This document shows, piece after piece, positions 1-14,250 of a DNA stretch of 64,000 bases (position 1 is the stretch's first letter; each line of letters starts with the position of its first letter). The position numbers and the translations under genes are program-made. This DNA comes from Polyodon spathula. Taxonomy: Eukaryota; Chordata; Actinopteri; Acipenseriformes; Polyodontidae. The notes under the pieces are model-generated. The model was not told the origin of the DNA. It made no database searches and saw only the letters and a program-made list of their open reading frames with translations. The stretch is taken from the NCBI RefSeq assembly GCF_017654505.1, contig NC_054547.1:27053475-27117474 (forward strand), in the 5' to 3' direction.

Positions 1-3000
1 TTATGTGGGCCTAGAAATGGTTGTGCTGATTGCATTAACCTGAGATGCTATGCATTGGTTAGAATAAACACAACACAAACACAGAATATGTGTGTAAAGA
101 TGGTAAAACTACTGTCTAACAAAGGGAAATAAAGCATAGTAAAAGTAAAACGCTTGGTAAATGCTTTTTACTGCGATATACTGTTTATAAATTATACATG
201 TATTATAAATACCTTGTGGAAAGTATGGTTTCAATAAAGAAAGGTACCCAAACTTATGAAAACTCCCATATATACAGGACATTCCTCTAATTTCCTCCAC
301 ATTAATGTTTTACTAACTCTATTAAAAGAAAAAAAAATGCAGATCCATGTGCAGACCTGCACTACCATTCTACTGTTTTAGCCGATTTTAGTATGACAAG
401 TTAGGCATGAAGGACCTATGTTGCAGTTCTTAACTGTCAGGTAATGGCCTGTGGGGTTCTCAAGTTATTAACACTAATATAAGCTGTATTGTTTTTTTGA
501 GTCCAGACAAAGTGTATAATGTTAAATAAAATTTTGGGGATCAATTGGCAGCTGTATAAAATATACAAGTTTTACATTTTTATTTGCAATGCTTATTTAA
601 GCATGATATACAAGGAGTATTCTGAGTGAATAAAACCTGAGATAAATTATACTGCATGCACCTTGTAACTATAGCTCTTTTATGACAAGAGTTTTGGTGT
701 TTTGGTAAAATAAAGAGCGAGTATGGCAGTGTTCAAAACCACGAAATCTATTAAAAGCTGAAGATTCTGTAGCATGAACTAGCTCCTCTAAATTGTTCAT
801 GCAATGATGTGCTCTTCATATATGGAAGAATGCTATCAAACAGCACATGAAATGACCATTGTAAATGAATTGGGGCCTATTTGAAGCATGGTGCAAGATA
901 GCTGTCCTGGTCTTCCTCTTTTGTTCATATATTCATTTATATATTTAGCCACAACATAATTTCATATTAAATAGACTTTATATTGGGAATACAAAGCAAC
1001 CGTGTCCCACAGCGAAAAACAAAGCATATATACAGTTAACAAAAAAAAAGGCTTTTATTAGAAATGAATATTCCTATGACCTCACTGATGTGTCACCAGT
1101 GTAGTTATTTCAAGTTTTGATTAATGTCCTCCAATTACAAACACATACCTGCGTGAAGAGACCCCCTTAGTCAAAGGCTGTGGTCAGTGTGCATGCGAGT
1201 GGAACAAACATTTAGTTTCCTCTCCCCACCAGAGCTACTGTATGACTCCTAGTCTATAGTAGATGCTGAAAATGAAAGTATTTTACTTTCTGATTCATAT
1301 ATTCTATATGAATTCTAATACAACAGCTGTCATTCCTATGGTGTTGCATTTACACCATTATCTGTTTCAAGCTATGAGTATAGAAAATGTATTAGAAGTT
1401 ATCAGAAACTCGAAAATAACCATACAACATAACTTACACTATATACTGTAGATTTTACTCCAATAAAGATTATGTTGGATTTCATATGATTTTGTGGCCA
1501 TTATTTTACACCAAAAAAGATTTAACACATGTATGTGAGAGAGTATAAGGTTATTTTGGCGGCTGTGTGTTTTTTTGGTTTAGCTTGGATTTTCCACTAT
1601 TCATATTGTCATAGATGACTGAACAGTAACAGCTAGTGATGAGAAATCAAACCTTCCTCAGTTACTGATTATAATCTACCATTTCAGACATACTCATTTT
1701 TTTTCTGAGAGTGCTATTATCTCCAGTGACCACAAAACATACTGAAATCAAATGTCTGCCAGTGAGACAACTTGTTAATACGATGCCAGATTTATCCAAT
1801 TAATGGAAGAAAGAATTCTCATTAATGGTCATAATCAAAATGAATTAATCAAGTTACAGATGTTAATTTTTAATTGTATAAAACGATTTTGATTTAAAAA
1901 AATAATCATCATAATACTGAACATGTTATGGCTTTTACAATAACGCATGGGCTTTGTAGTCTCACTATTCATGGTCAATTAAGTATGGTCAGACTCTTAG
2001 TTCCACTTAAAACATAAGATATGCACAAACGTGCAAATGCCAGTCAGCATCCATAGGGAGGAATGTCTCAGAGGACTCTATCAGGAGCAACGTGACTTGA
2101 ATGAAGAGCTAGGATAAATGAGTTAACAAGCATGCATGTAAATAGATATTTTTATCAATATTTTTTTTAACAAGTTAAGGTGAGCAGATAAGGTGAAAAC
2201 TACAACCAATATCTATGTTTTTGTCCAAATGCATTCACCCAGAGAAATCTGTAATGCTCTGGCTGGTTCACCATGCTTATTTTGCTGTTAGAGAAATGTC
2301 AGTCACTGACAGTATTTCAACAGGAATATAACACTGGCAGTGATATCTTATAAAAGGAAGGTAACACAGTGGTTAACATATTTATAACTTGGCCATTTGT
2401 TAAAGTGATAAATGTGATAATCTTAGCTTTACTGTTTTAGTTCTGCAGGATGATAGAGCTTGTTGGCTCATAGACATAGTGTACATTGCTATTGAAGGTC
2501 ATCTTGTATGATTCCAGTAAAAAGGTGGGATGTGCCCTATGGCCAATTGGCTGGATTCTGACCACAGATTGGTTTGTATGGCAGAAAGTTTCCGGGGTAG
2601 AGACTCTAGTTATAGGATGGCTTACACTAAAGAGAAGGAAAGAAATGCTCAATTTTTTCACTTTCAAACAAGGAGATCTTAGTGAATTAGTATGACAAGT
2701 TATATACTCCTAAAAAGGGAAGTCATTACTATGACCCCCTCCCCAAAATAAATAAATAAACAAATAAATAAATAAAATATTTTAAAAAGTGGTCCCAAGG
2801 AAAGACAATTATACAACAAAAAGGCTTATGGGTATTGTTACAAATGATGGACACTGTGAAGTAGCATGATTGGGGAAGTGACATCTGTCCACAGCAACAC
2901 TTCCTACATAATTAGTCAAATAACATGGAAAAAAGACCAGTGGTCAGGCAAAGGCATGTGAAGTTGATGATGCAGAGAGGAAGATCTAAGAAGCAAAGCT

Positions 3001-3455
3001 TTTTTTTATTGAGATTTTGCGGTGTCAATTATACTCCTTTAATATAAGAATATTCACACTCTGTGTGACTAATGTGTGACACATATGTCTAAATATAGTT
3101 ACATTTGTGCTCTCAGAAACCACTTTGATGTCAGGTGTTCGTTAATATAGGTGGTGCATTGAATTGAAACTCTTACTCACAACAGTTCAGCTTAAAAGTC
3201 TCTAATATTACCTTCAAATAAAGGGGTAAAACCAAACGCCTAATTTGTAATTACTAAAGCATCAAAACCCTGGTCATTACTGTCCAGTAGCTGACCATGC
3301 CAGTATGGTGAGAGCCCAAGCAGTATGTAATGGCCAATAAAAAGGGCTCTATTGCTATTAGAACCAGTAAGCAGGGGGTCAAGAAGAGCTACTTCCTTGT
3401 AGTGACCCCTGGGCAACATCTCTGACGGCAAAAAACTCTTCAAATCGAACTTACC
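1..3455. other. AT-rich intergenic DNA, no gene seen
   Basis: No open frame here has recognisable protein motifs or convincing splice sites. The only structured item is an (AAAT)n-like tract at about 2746-2776. Short frames of 60-76 codons are scattered on both strands as expected by chance. Confidence 0.6.
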
Positions 3456-3540
3456 ATGCAATGCTTAAGCAAAGCAATGTTGGGCTTGGTTAGTACTTGG
3501 ATGGGAGACCACCTGGGAATACTGAGTGCTGTAGGCTGCA
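3456..3540 (+). repeat. 5S rRNA-derived fragment (pseudogene or SINE3-type head)
   Basis: The stretch from about 3456 to 3540 closely matches the 3' two thirds of vertebrate 5S rRNA, including the block TTAGTACTTGGATGGGAGAC, then a CCTGGGAATAC-like block and GTGCTGTAGGC. It therefore keeps the internal box C region of the RNA polymerase III promoter. The 5' third and box A (AGCTAAGCAGG in 5S) are damaged or absent, so it is not a working 5S gene. No second 5S unit lies nearby, so it is either an isolated 5S pseudogene or the head of a 5S-derived SINE. I could not identify a SINE body downstream. Confidence 0.8.
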
Positions 3541-5940
3541 TGTTAAGCTCATATGAATATATATACATACCAGTAAGCAGTTGCTTTACAATGTATTTTT
3601 GCAGAACTACAAACTACCACCAGGGTGCAATCACTGACTAACTTTAACCATGATGACCTATATACCAGTAATTAAAACACATTCAGACAGATCATTGTAG
3701 CAAAGAAGCTAAACTAGTTTGAGTGTTTCACACAACTTATTAGAATTTGGGTTGATGTGAAGACTCATTTTTACATATAGAGTATCAAGATAAGAACATA
3801 TTCAACTGTGCTGGATTTTATTTTTGCATGAGACCATTAAAATGCTTAGACTTAAATCTTTACATATGAATACAGTGGCTTTATACAGTTTTATTTTTGT
3901 ATTTATAGCTATGGCAAACAGTATACCAAACAACTGAAATATATATTGCAATACATTTATTTATCTATCAAGTTTTTTATACAGAAGGTGATGATTTGTG
4001 CGAGTTGGGCTGGGCTGCTAGAAATGTGTCTTCCTGTCCAGGAAGCAAGCTGAGCAGGGGGGATGTCACACCAAGCCACTGCAGCTGCAGCAGCACAGCC
4101 TGTGGGTGGGGAGTGTGCTCTTACCACAGCAGGGTACAAAGGTAGCGTGAAGTTTCCTCAGAAACCCTCTCATCTCAACTAAATCTATTTAAAGTTACTT
4201 TTAAAAAGTGGTACAATTATTGACCTGTCACTTCAAGCTCTTCAACTCTCAATAAAAACAAGACATTTCATTGAACAAATGTGTTGAAAGAGTTTTTGAG
4301 TTGCCATGGCTCCTTGATCTATTCAGAACAAGATATTTTGAGAAATCTTATGCAACAGATTATAAACAAAGTTAAGTTGATATACTTTAAGTGATCGTCT
4401 TTATCTTGGGATTTGTTCTGTGCTTATGATCTGTTCCATGACAGTTATGTTTAATTCAATGTTTGGTTGTACAGTGTATGCTGATATTTTGCCATACTAT
4501 ACACCCATACCTTTATTTACTGCTTTAAAATATAAACATGTATTATTGCATGTCACACAGTACCTGTGATATTAACATGGACACAGACTAATAAAATATT
4601 GTCTTTTGAAATATGTAATTTATGTGCTGCTTTTTCATCCAGTTTGTTTGTTTTATTCTCCATACAGTCAGTCAGTGTCCTAGTTTACTACAAACCATAC
4701 AAAATATGATTTCCATTGTAGAGTTTATCCAAAGCCCAACAGCAACCTCCATAACTGGCCATTTAATGATGTTTTCAATCATGCTATTGTTTATATTAAA
4801 GTACTTTGACCTGAGTTCAGAAGCTGCTCTTAGGTTCCAGTTAGCAACCATAGATATAAATAACAAAGGCTAGAACATGGCGGATATAGTTGCAAGTCTG
4901 GAGCCACAGTCTCATTAAGCAGTTTGAGCCTACCCATTCTATTTGACAAAAGCAGATCTCTGTGCCAGTGGGAATGGCATACAATATTTTGAGCAAGATG
5001 CCAGAGAAGTAAACACATAAATCATCCAATTTGAGTTGTCATTTTACCATGACTTACTGACTTACTAGTGTCTGGGCATGGATACATGGCAGTCTTTATT
5101 GCACAATAGCCCAGATGTTATTGGATCTTTTTACAACATAGTCTTCACCCTTCGTCTGCAATGAAGACCATCAGATATATATTGCATTGGGGTCATGAAG
5201 AAGCAGTAATTGTGTAGCCTGTGTTGTAACTTCCATGAATGATACATCTGAGAATGAAAATTAGGGTCATGGGCAAGTTGTGGTCCAAGTACATTGCCAT
5301 TTGTAACATTCTTGCAGTGATAAAAGCTGTTTGTGGCAATGGGCACAGCTTGCAAAGTCTAAGGGCCAAGCATTTGGAACTTTTTGCTTTTACTTAGAAA
5401 ATTACTTTTGTAATTTGACTGTGAGAGCCCTGTACAAAGTGCATTTATGTTGGGCTTCATAGTGATTATTAGATGGCAGTTAACACTTCTTCCTATGATT
5501 TGTAGTAGCTTTAATAAAGTAGTTCTAGTAGTTTTTAATAAATTACTGAATTATGGCAGTTTTAATTTGATGGCTCATAGACTGCTTTGTAAAAATAACT
5601 TTATATTGTATATTTATTTGTCCCATCCCAAAGATAACCCTGAGAAGGAAGGACAGCGTGCCCCATTTTCCACTTCCCCGCATAAGCTGTGTGGTAAGCT
5701 GACAGTGTCACCGCACCACAGTGCCCCTTAACTTTGCTGTGCCATTATCCATTCACTCTTAAATGTGTTTGTTACTTGGCATGAAACAGCTGTACCTATC
5801 AAAAAACATGATTTATCAACGCAATTGCAGATTTTAATAGCATGATAAATTGATGAATTTGAAGCAAACCAGAGGTTTAGGGGCGTGTGAGTTCTCCACT
5901 TGTAAATAATGGCTTTAGAAAGAGGGACTTAAATAACTTT

Positions 5941-5944
5941 TTTA

Positions 5945-5993
<49 letters not shown>
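5941..5993. repeat. (ATT)n microsatellite
   Basis: About 17 copies of the trinucleotide ATT in a nearly unbroken run. Confidence 0.95.
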
Positions 5994-5994
<1 letters not shown>

Positions 5995-7218
5995 GTATTA
6001 AAAAAAAATCATCAATATTGGTAATTGGCTTTTGTAAGGTGTCTGGTTTCAGTATTTCAAAGTCATATTTTGTAAACCTAAATATACAGTTATATTGATT
6101 GATGACTGATAATGTTTGAATGGTATGATGACACAATCATCACTTGATACCTCCCTATACAGTATACAAGATTTTAAGAATATAAAACTGGGTACCACGG
6201 CCACACTGGATATCATCACATGTATATAGAAGGTGCTGGAATCAACGTGGAGCCAGGCTAATAGCCAACCCATTGCAAACATTCTCTTAAACATTTGGCC
6301 TTCATCACTGACATTATCGCATTGTGCAGTAAAGGCACCATATCCATTTATCCAAACATGGTTAATTTGCTACTTTGATCTACGTGATGTATTTCTGCTC
6401 CTTCTAAGCTAAAACCTGTGAATTATTTGCATTTATAATTAAGCTGCAGGTAAAGTGACAGGAGTTAGTTGAGCCTTATGCACACTTTCTTGCAAGTTGA
6501 TCTAGGAACATGCTATATTATTAAGTTGACTTTGCAATGCAGAAATGGACAATGCAGTAACAGTGGCTGGATTGGGAGCAGTGGATGTTCTTACGTATAA
6601 TGCTTGTATCCATGTGAAAATGGGTGTGGATTTCCTGTATATATATATATATATATATTACATTTTTTTTATTGCATCTTAAATTCTAAACAAATCATCT
6701 CAAAAGTATGTCAGAAAGTAAATTGTCGTTTTTTTTAATGGCTTAGTCTGTTTGACGACTCTGTTTTTTTTTTCTCATTTGCTAATATTAAATGTGTCCA
6801 TTTCTTTACAGGAGGAGTCAATTAGTATGCTTTTAAAATGTTCTTCCTTTTCTCTTTGCTTCTGTGTCACTTTGCTTTACTGTGCAAGGCAGTCAATCTG
6901 TACCTGTGTATAGCTGTTGCCTTTTGTTAGTGGGCCATTCCAGTTCAGGTGGATGAATAGGGGGTGAAACTGAGGTTATAGGTCATGAAAATATGACCAC
7001 CTATAGGCACTTTCTCAGAATCATGAGTTACATGGCTCTTCTTCATACTACACATATGTTCTGAATTATATGTGGTTTACGTGTCATCCACAAATGGAGG
7101 AAACCCTCCGTAGAATTTGGTCGACTTAAGTTGGAATGACCCATATGCAATTTCATTCAGAGAAAGTGTCCAGCCAGTTTTGAACCCCATAATATTTCAA
7201 TTACTTGTGTACTATTTC

Positions 7219-7220
<2 letters not shown>

Positions 7221-7283
<63 letters not shown>
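7221..7283. repeat. (ATT)n microsatellite
   Basis: About 21 copies of ATT. The leucine-rich frame across it is a by-product of the repeat, not a protein. Confidence 0.95.
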
Positions 7284-7285
<2 letters not shown>

Positions 7286-8671
7286 TAAAACCAGATCTGC
7301 TTCAGTGAGAGAGAATGATTCTGAGTTGTGTTGCCTTAAACTTTTATTACAGTGGTGACTAGACTTCAAATCTTTACTACCTGCCAGCTGTTTGTCTCTG
7401 TAAAATATTTCTACCATGTTCACATTTAGTTTCTTGATGAAAAACGTGTTTACAGCTTTGTACCGTGTTTCTCAGTGAAATGGAACTTAGGCTTGCATAA
7501 TAAACTGGTTAGTGTATTTCAGACGAGTGCATAGCATATCTTGCTTGTGTGGTATTCATAATACATGTAGGTTATTTCTATACTCCACCACTAGATGGTG
7601 GTGAGTGACTATAGCTTTAACTATTATATAGGAATAAATAAGGACCACACATTTCCAGATAACTTGCTATTGCAGATAAACTGCCAATAACTGACGCTGT
7701 GGCCAATGTTCATTTTCAAAACTGGCGCTAAGGCAAACATCAAAACAGGTAAAGTATGGACCAGCTAATTTGACATTAATGTTAATTGAGTGTGGTGGTA
7801 GTAAAACAGTAAATGGAAGCAAATGAATATGCAAAGAGGGGCCCAAAACGATAACGGCCCCTGGCCCCCAATAAACTTAAAACGGCCCTAGCTTTGGCAC
7901 AGTGTAAGTGAAAACCCATAAGCTACACATAGAATACCCAGAGGGATACTATTGATAAAGTACTAGAATGCAGTAAAAAGAATAATGCTTTTGCCAACTT
8001 TTCTGTTGTCCAAATGTAGACACAGATACAATATAGGCACTAGAGAAATACAAGGTGTGTTCTCAGTCTGCCACATAAATAGGCTAGGGTGAGGAAATAA
8101 AATACACTCTGTTTTTCTGACCATCTGTTTTCTAGTAATTTAATGTTTCAACCTAGTGTATTGCGATTGAATAACACATCTATTTTTTTTCCAAAATAGT
8201 TTATATTATTGCTAGCTGCCTATTATCTTTAGTAAGGGCTTCCTTCCATGGTAAGATGAGCAATCAATACATTTTTGAGAAGAAGGTTGTTATATTGCTA
8301 CAGTGGATGTGTTTGTGGTGGGAGCATGATATTTTTAGAGTGGTTGGCCCCAGTAAAGATCTGAAGTTACATCAGCTGATTGACGAGTCAGGTTATTTAA
8401 AAGAAGTTCAGCAAAAGGAAATACCGAAATACTAATTCTGTGCTTGATGTTCCTTGGAGATGTCTGTTTGTTAAACATTCCTTTTCTGTCTCTTACATTG
8501 GCTGTCAAGTTATGTATTTAGGTCCAAGTATGTAATTCCATATATATCATATATAATAATGTTAACAGTTTATTAAGTAAAGACCAATGTAGTCATTTTA
8601 ACTGCCTGACAGGTAAGATTTCTGCTATATTCTGATATCTGATAAACCACTGTTTTAGGTGATTAGACTAC

Positions 8672-8715
8672 TGTTTGTTTGTTTGTTTGTTTTTCTGTTT
8701 GTTTGTTTTGTTTTG
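8672..8715. repeat. (GTTT)n tract
   Basis: Imperfect run of GTTT/TTTG units with one interruption. Confidence 0.85.
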
Positions 8716-10296
8716 TATTTTTTGCCTCAGATCACAATTTCAAAATAACATTAAGCTATAAATAGGAAATACACTTTGTATTTTTGGAACAGATTCAGAA
8801 CACACTAACACTATACAGCATAGCATCTGCAGGCCAGTAAACTGTAGACATGGCCAGATGGACTTTCACCACGCGGCATCTGTCCTAAATGTGGGAGGAA
8901 CCCACCCAGAGAATGGGTTGGATTCTAATAATGGGGAAAGGCCAGCGTTTCATTACAAAGCCTAAGGAGCCTTAAACAGCAGTCTGGCTGCACTTGTGAT
9001 GATATTTTTTGTGACTGGGTGTGCATTTCTGTTGAATGGTAGTACAGCCAAGTCATTAACACATTTTCCAGAACTGTGGCATGTCAGAATATCGTTGTGG
9101 TTTCCAGCCCATGATACACAGTGTAATCAAGTTTCCGTGGTTTCCTTAAATTTAGCTGTAGAGTTTGAACCAGATAGGTGGTGGGGGCTGCGTTCTACAT
9201 GCTGGCTGTTCTAATCAAATGCAGTGTATTTTCAAATCTAATGCTCTGGGAATTGAATGTATTTCTGAATTTAAATTAAGTCCTATGCTCCATGTTGACC
9301 AGATCCGTAAAACAAATAATAATTGATCATAATCCTCAGGTTACATTAATGTGAACCATCAGTAGTTTAACACCCTTACACTTTAAGCCAGAAATAGTTT
9401 TAGCTCCCAAAATCATTAGATGTGACTGATCATCAGTAGAAACACTATAATTATACCATGACTTCTGCTAAATATAATTGAATGACAATGCACTTATTTA
9501 ACTAGGTTGTGGTGTTTTCAATACACTGCTTTTTTAACTGGATTTGTGTGAAGAGCACTGGTAGGGAAGTCCAGTATATGCATTTATTTATTTATGTAAA
9601 GAAGGAAAAGGCATCCAATATCCATCTGCAGGTTTAAACAAAAAATTCCTTGGGCAAGTCTATTTATTGATACATTTATTAATGTGTCAAACAGCAGTCT
9701 TTTCTGGGGAAAAAACTGGATAATTTATGTTTGTTTATTGTCACCATGACAGTGTTCTGTAGCTAGTGCAGTTTATCAGCTGTAAAGACATCAGAGTAGG
9801 AGATTCTTCAGCTGGCTTTATTTGCTGTTGTTTAATGTGTATCATTCTATTTCCTAAGCAGACTACTTATTTAAAGTAACATCTGAAGATAGTCAGGGTC
9901 AATGAAACCAGAGACACAGCCCACATTATTTGTTATGTTCAGCTTCTTTCTTCTCTCACTTTCATAATGGTGCAATACTCATTTCTTGTAAATTCATTTT
10001 GGTTCGCCTAGTCTGTGGTTACCTAGTAATTCCTGATAAATTAAAATTAGATTTTGGCAATAAATGTTACATTGATTACTGTATAAGTGGCTGCATACCC
10101 CTATGTACAGAGCTTATACTACATGAGCATATGTGCTTGTATGCTGGATTATTTTAGAAAAGAAATCCACTTTGATATGGTTTGATATCAATTTCTCTAT
10201 CTCAATTTACTAAGCTATTTTAAATGAATGCAAATGTTTAAACATCTTAGCCCTCATGTCTTGCATTTGCATTCACCTTCAACTTCAGTATACCAG

Positions 10297-11083
10297 TGTG
10301 ACAGAGATCGAATGACGCTTGGTGTTAAATCTCCTTCCCGACCTGTGAGGGCACTAGAAAGAAGGAACAGAGTACCCTTAAGTAAATGGCAAGACAATTT
10401 ATTCCATAGGGGAGGTGGATGTCTGCCATTTAGGAAAGGGGCGGAACTACGGCACCCAAGCTCACTGACCTGGACTGTAGACGACGCGGCATCAGAGGAT
10501 TGGAGGAGCAGATGCCCTCGATAACCTAGGGGTCATGGGTGAGGGTATAAATAAGGGGCGTGGCTTCAGCGATCTGTTCCTTTTTTTTTTTTTTTTGCAT
10601 ATGGTTAAGCCAAATAACCTAGAAGGAGCCAGTCTTGTGTGTACTAAAAACCGTGATTGTTTTGCTTGTCTGTGTATTAACACTGTTTGTCTTGTGTGTC
10701 GTTTCTCACCAAGAATATTGAGCACGATCCGGAGCTGCAGCCTCAGGCCAGCGTAAAACCCAGACATCACCACTCATCTTTCCACTACAGGAACTGTCTT
10801 TTTGCACCACTAGCACTAAAATCACGCACTGTCGGAATTGTGTCATTGTTTTGTGTGGGTGAAAGAACTGGACTTTGGGTTACGGGTCAAACCCGAGGGA
10901 TTATAATCAGAAGTGATACACACCGCTGTACCACTTCCAACACTATTATTGTTTGCAGGTTTGCCATAGGGCTCTGGACATTAAAATCATTTAATAAACA
11001 CCCTTGCACCTGTAAATCATTCGTCTGTGTCATTAATCCGCTCTCCACTGCACTCATCTGCACGTATTCACCTCTTTGCCACA
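10297..11083 (+). mobile_element. Solo LTR with 5-bp target duplication (ACCAG)
   Basis: A 787-bp block starting TGTGACAG and ending TTTGCCACA, flanked by the direct repeat ACCAG at 10292-10296 and 11084-11088. It has the layout of an LTR: a TATA box (TATAAATA, 10546-10553) in the left part, an AATAAA at 10993-10998 near the end and TG...CA termini. No gag or pol sequence is attached, so it is a solo LTR left by LTR-LTR recombination. The U3 motif CTTCCCGACCTGTGAGGGC near 10333 recurs in three other LTRs of this window. Open frames across it are accidental. Confidence 0.88.
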
Positions 11084-11088
11084 ACCAG

Positions 11089-13465
11089 TCTGTAGCTCTC
11101 CTCATGATTCTGGTTTATCAGACAATTATTTTGGTCATAAGGTTGTTGTGGTCCATTAATGTTGTTTTCTTCATAAAGCAAACACTGGCCACTTGAATCA
11201 CACAAAGCTTCAATTGAACACAGGTCTGTTTTAATCACCAAGCATGTCATGAGCTGTTAGGTCTTTTGAATAGTTTTTTTTTAGAGCGCTTTATATTAAA
11301 TCAGTAGGAATTTAAAAATGTTCAATTCTCTTTTCTGCTCCAGTATTGAATATTTTTTCTCTACATCTGCCAATACCTGACTTTGAGCTGCTTCGAACTA
11401 CTATCAACTCAAGCAGCCCCACCCATTCTCTGTCTAACAAAGGTTACATTTTCACATGATTTGAATGGCATAAAGAAGACTGCTCAGTTCCAGCACTGAG
11501 GGTTCCCTACACAAGTTCAAAGCATCTCCAGGAAGATTTAAAAGAAAAACAAAAAACCAATAACTCAACATTGGAGCAATAGAGCACATACCGCTCAAAA
11601 TGGTTGCAAACACAAACTAATTATGGACCAAACTTACTACTGCTTAACTACAGTACAAGAGAACTGTGCTGCAGGGGTCCCAGTGTTTGTGAACAGTACA
11701 TATTCAATGTTAGTATTTTCTTTTAAGTGGACAGTTATATTTTAGGCACAGTATTTATTTTCAAGAAATACAGGATGTTTTACAAACTTACACACAAACT
11801 TTTATGAGCAAGGAATCAAAGTGCAATTGCGCGATTGAACCCTTCCTCTTTTTGAGCAGGTAGGGATCATCATGAGAAAAATGAAGGGCTGAAAGAAAGT
11901 GGCACAGCACCAATTATTACATAATAATCAATATTAAACTTATTTTAATGATTGTATAGGTCTAAACAAGTAAGCTACCACAGCACTCTTTTCTATGTTA
12001 CATCGGTACGATGAGGGCACAAGGCTTTATTTTATTCACTATACTTTGTTTTGGTTGTATAGTCTTTATCCTCCTATTCCATTTGATCTTACAAAATTAA
12101 ATGAATACAATAAAGGATTCATTGAGAATAAGAAAAACACAAGTTTGAGCTGCTCATCATACAGTATAGTGATTATAGGTAGCCTTAATTGGGTTTTCAC
12201 TACAAAAATGTGGCATCAACTGGGTTAAGAGCTAAAGTAGAGTCTAGAAGGTTACTGACCTGGCTTGCATCTCAACAGTCATTACCCTAAGAATGTAGTT
12301 CAATTAAATGAGACCTCTGCTAAGTTCAACATCCCCGCAATTTTTTGTCTTGTGTTGCGTGATTTGGGGATTAAGCGTCATAGATGCATTTTTGGATTGT
12401 TAGTGACTGACTGCAGCTGGATGCCAGGGACATAGGAGGAACAGTGTAGTGATTGGGTGGAGAAATGCTAACCAATTAACCTAGGGAAAAAATATGGATG
12501 AGGCCCTGTAATCTTGTAATACTGATTTTTGCTTCTAAAAATAGTTTTTTGTTTCCCAGTCTATTTCTGATCAATATTTCAACCAGATAAACCAGTTATT
12601 TTTACTGTCTAGACAAGAAAGCAATACAACTAAATCAAGCTTCAAAGCCTCTTGTACTGACAAAGTTCATATTTAAACGATTATAAATAATCTTGTAACA
12701 GCACTTGTACAAATTATGAATGGATTAGGTGTCATTATTCTGTTTATTCAAAGCAACACCAAAGGGAACACCTCCTTTTTTCATGTCCATTTTTGTTGCT
12801 TACTGTATAATTTCCACTCTCCTTCCACCTTCCATTCTCCACCTTTAAAATTAATATATATTTTTAATAGCTTCAAACAATAAATGATTATTGTTTGCAT
12901 ACTGTATGTGGCCAGTTGTTGTGTTTAGGGGAGGGAACGTAATGACCAGGTTATAGCAGATTGTTCTTCCACACTTGATATATTCTGAGCTTTGTAGAAA
13001 GAAGGAGGTGAACAGTTGATGTACTTTTAGGGTTTATATTAAAGGAGCTTAAATTCAATGACAAACATTTAGACTGGAAGTCTTTTCCAATGTCTATTGC
13101 GTGTTTAATAGTTATAGATGATCTTTAAGAGACAGTATTAGAGAGTGAGGCTCTTGACATGTGGGGTGGACGTCATATATGCATTCTGAATGAGGCAGCG
13201 ACAAGTTGTTTGGGAGTTCTTGCAGTTCAATGTTCAATACAATGCTTCCAGTAAAGGGCTTGTTAATGTGAGCCACTGATCAGAGTTATTTGTATTTGTC
13301 ACAACACAATTTAATCATTATAATCTTTCTATATAGCAAGCTAAGAACACAAAGCACACCCTGGATTATGTTGCTATAGGACTAATAAGCTGTAAGAAAA
13401 TATATCTCAAGATTTGGTTTTCACTACTTTAATGTATTTTTTTTTTGTTAACTGGTATTTTGTAG
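11089..13465. other. Intergenic DNA, nothing recognised
   Basis: No repeats with clear ends and no frame with recognisable motifs were found in this stretch. Confidence 0.5.
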
Positions 13466-13577
13466 ACTTTCCTTCAAGCTGAGGTGCAGAGCTTTATCCA
13501 GCCCGGTTGGACTGAAGCTTGATATATACCTTCTGACACTCAATGGAATCTGCCTTCGGGGGTTTCCTTCTATTGAT
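13466..13577 (+). other. Possible orphan exon, unidentified
   Basis: A 112-nt block lies between a plausible acceptor (TTTTGTAG at 13458-13465) and a strong donor (GTGAGT after 13577). One frame is open through all of it (37 codons, beginning LSFKLRCRAL and ending GFPSID) and looks more protein-like than its surroundings. I do not recognise the peptide and cannot find partner exons. It lies about 760 bp upstream of the chemokine pseudogene but has no CC motif. Chance is a real alternative, since a 37-codon open frame is not rare. Confidence 0.2.
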
Positions 13578-14243
13578 GTGAGTCTTTCTGAATAAGTCAT
13601 CCTATGTACATAGTGTGTTTATGAATCAACGTTTTCCTTTGTGACCAGAAGATGAACATGTATACTGCTCCCGGAAGGGCAAGAACGTATAAATATAGCC
13701 ATAATATGTAACATAAATGTGACACTCGTGCTCCAGTTGGGCAATTATAAATGTAGATGTAGCTGCTTAGAATTAAATTCTCTGTGTTTTTTTTTTACAG
13801 CTCTTGTTTCAGCTCTTTCAGGAAATGTGACCTTTCATTTAAAGAGGGCCAGGAGTTTAAAATCATATTTACAAAACCTTGACGCAAATTACATGAAATA
13901 GATATCATGGTACACTAACACAGAAACTTAAAGAAACTGAAACTTGTCCATATCCATACAATACCCCATGGATATTTGTAATAATCAGATATTTACCACA
14001 ATGCAACAAACTAAGAGGAAAAAATATTTTTCCAAAATTAATATATTGCAAAAGCAAATGCTGTGAATATACAAATCATGTAAAAATATAAGGATGATGA
14101 CAGATCTATTGTTTAATATACAGTGCCGTATTTGGTCTTTTAAAATGTTAGTTTACCTATGTATGTCAAAAATATCACCTTTCCCATTAAAAATAGAAGT
14201 GACACAGATATTACTAATAATCTCTAAATTCCTCTTCCACCCC

Positions 14244-14250
14244 TTTATAA
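14244..14250 (+). promoter_or_regulatory. TATA-like box upstream of chemokine pseudogene
   Basis: TTTATAAGG lies about 85 bp before the ATG at 14335, the same kind of spacing seen ahead of the intact paralogue at 21230. Confidence 0.45.

Larger units (their letters stand above)
3545..10291. other. Intergenic DNA, no gene seen
   Basis: AT-rich sequence with microsatellites listed separately. A locally GC-richer patch at about 4000-4140 contains CAG/CTG-rich sequence but no exon I can support. A perfect small palindrome (CCACCA CTAGA TGGTGG) sits near 7586-7602. Confidence 0.5.

Noticed and set aside
3957..4139. Alanine-rich exon candidate on the minus strand
   Set aside because: GC-richer patch with a donor-like GTAAGAG, but no matching acceptor, partner exon or recognisable peptide.
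5941..7283. CRISPR-like regular repeats
   Set aside because: The repeats are simple trinucleotide microsatellites with no spacers, and the genome is eukaryotic.
10687..11196. 169-codon frame on the + strand
   Set aside because: It lies almost wholly in the solo LTR at 10297-11083 and crosses its right end and target duplication, so it is a chance frame.
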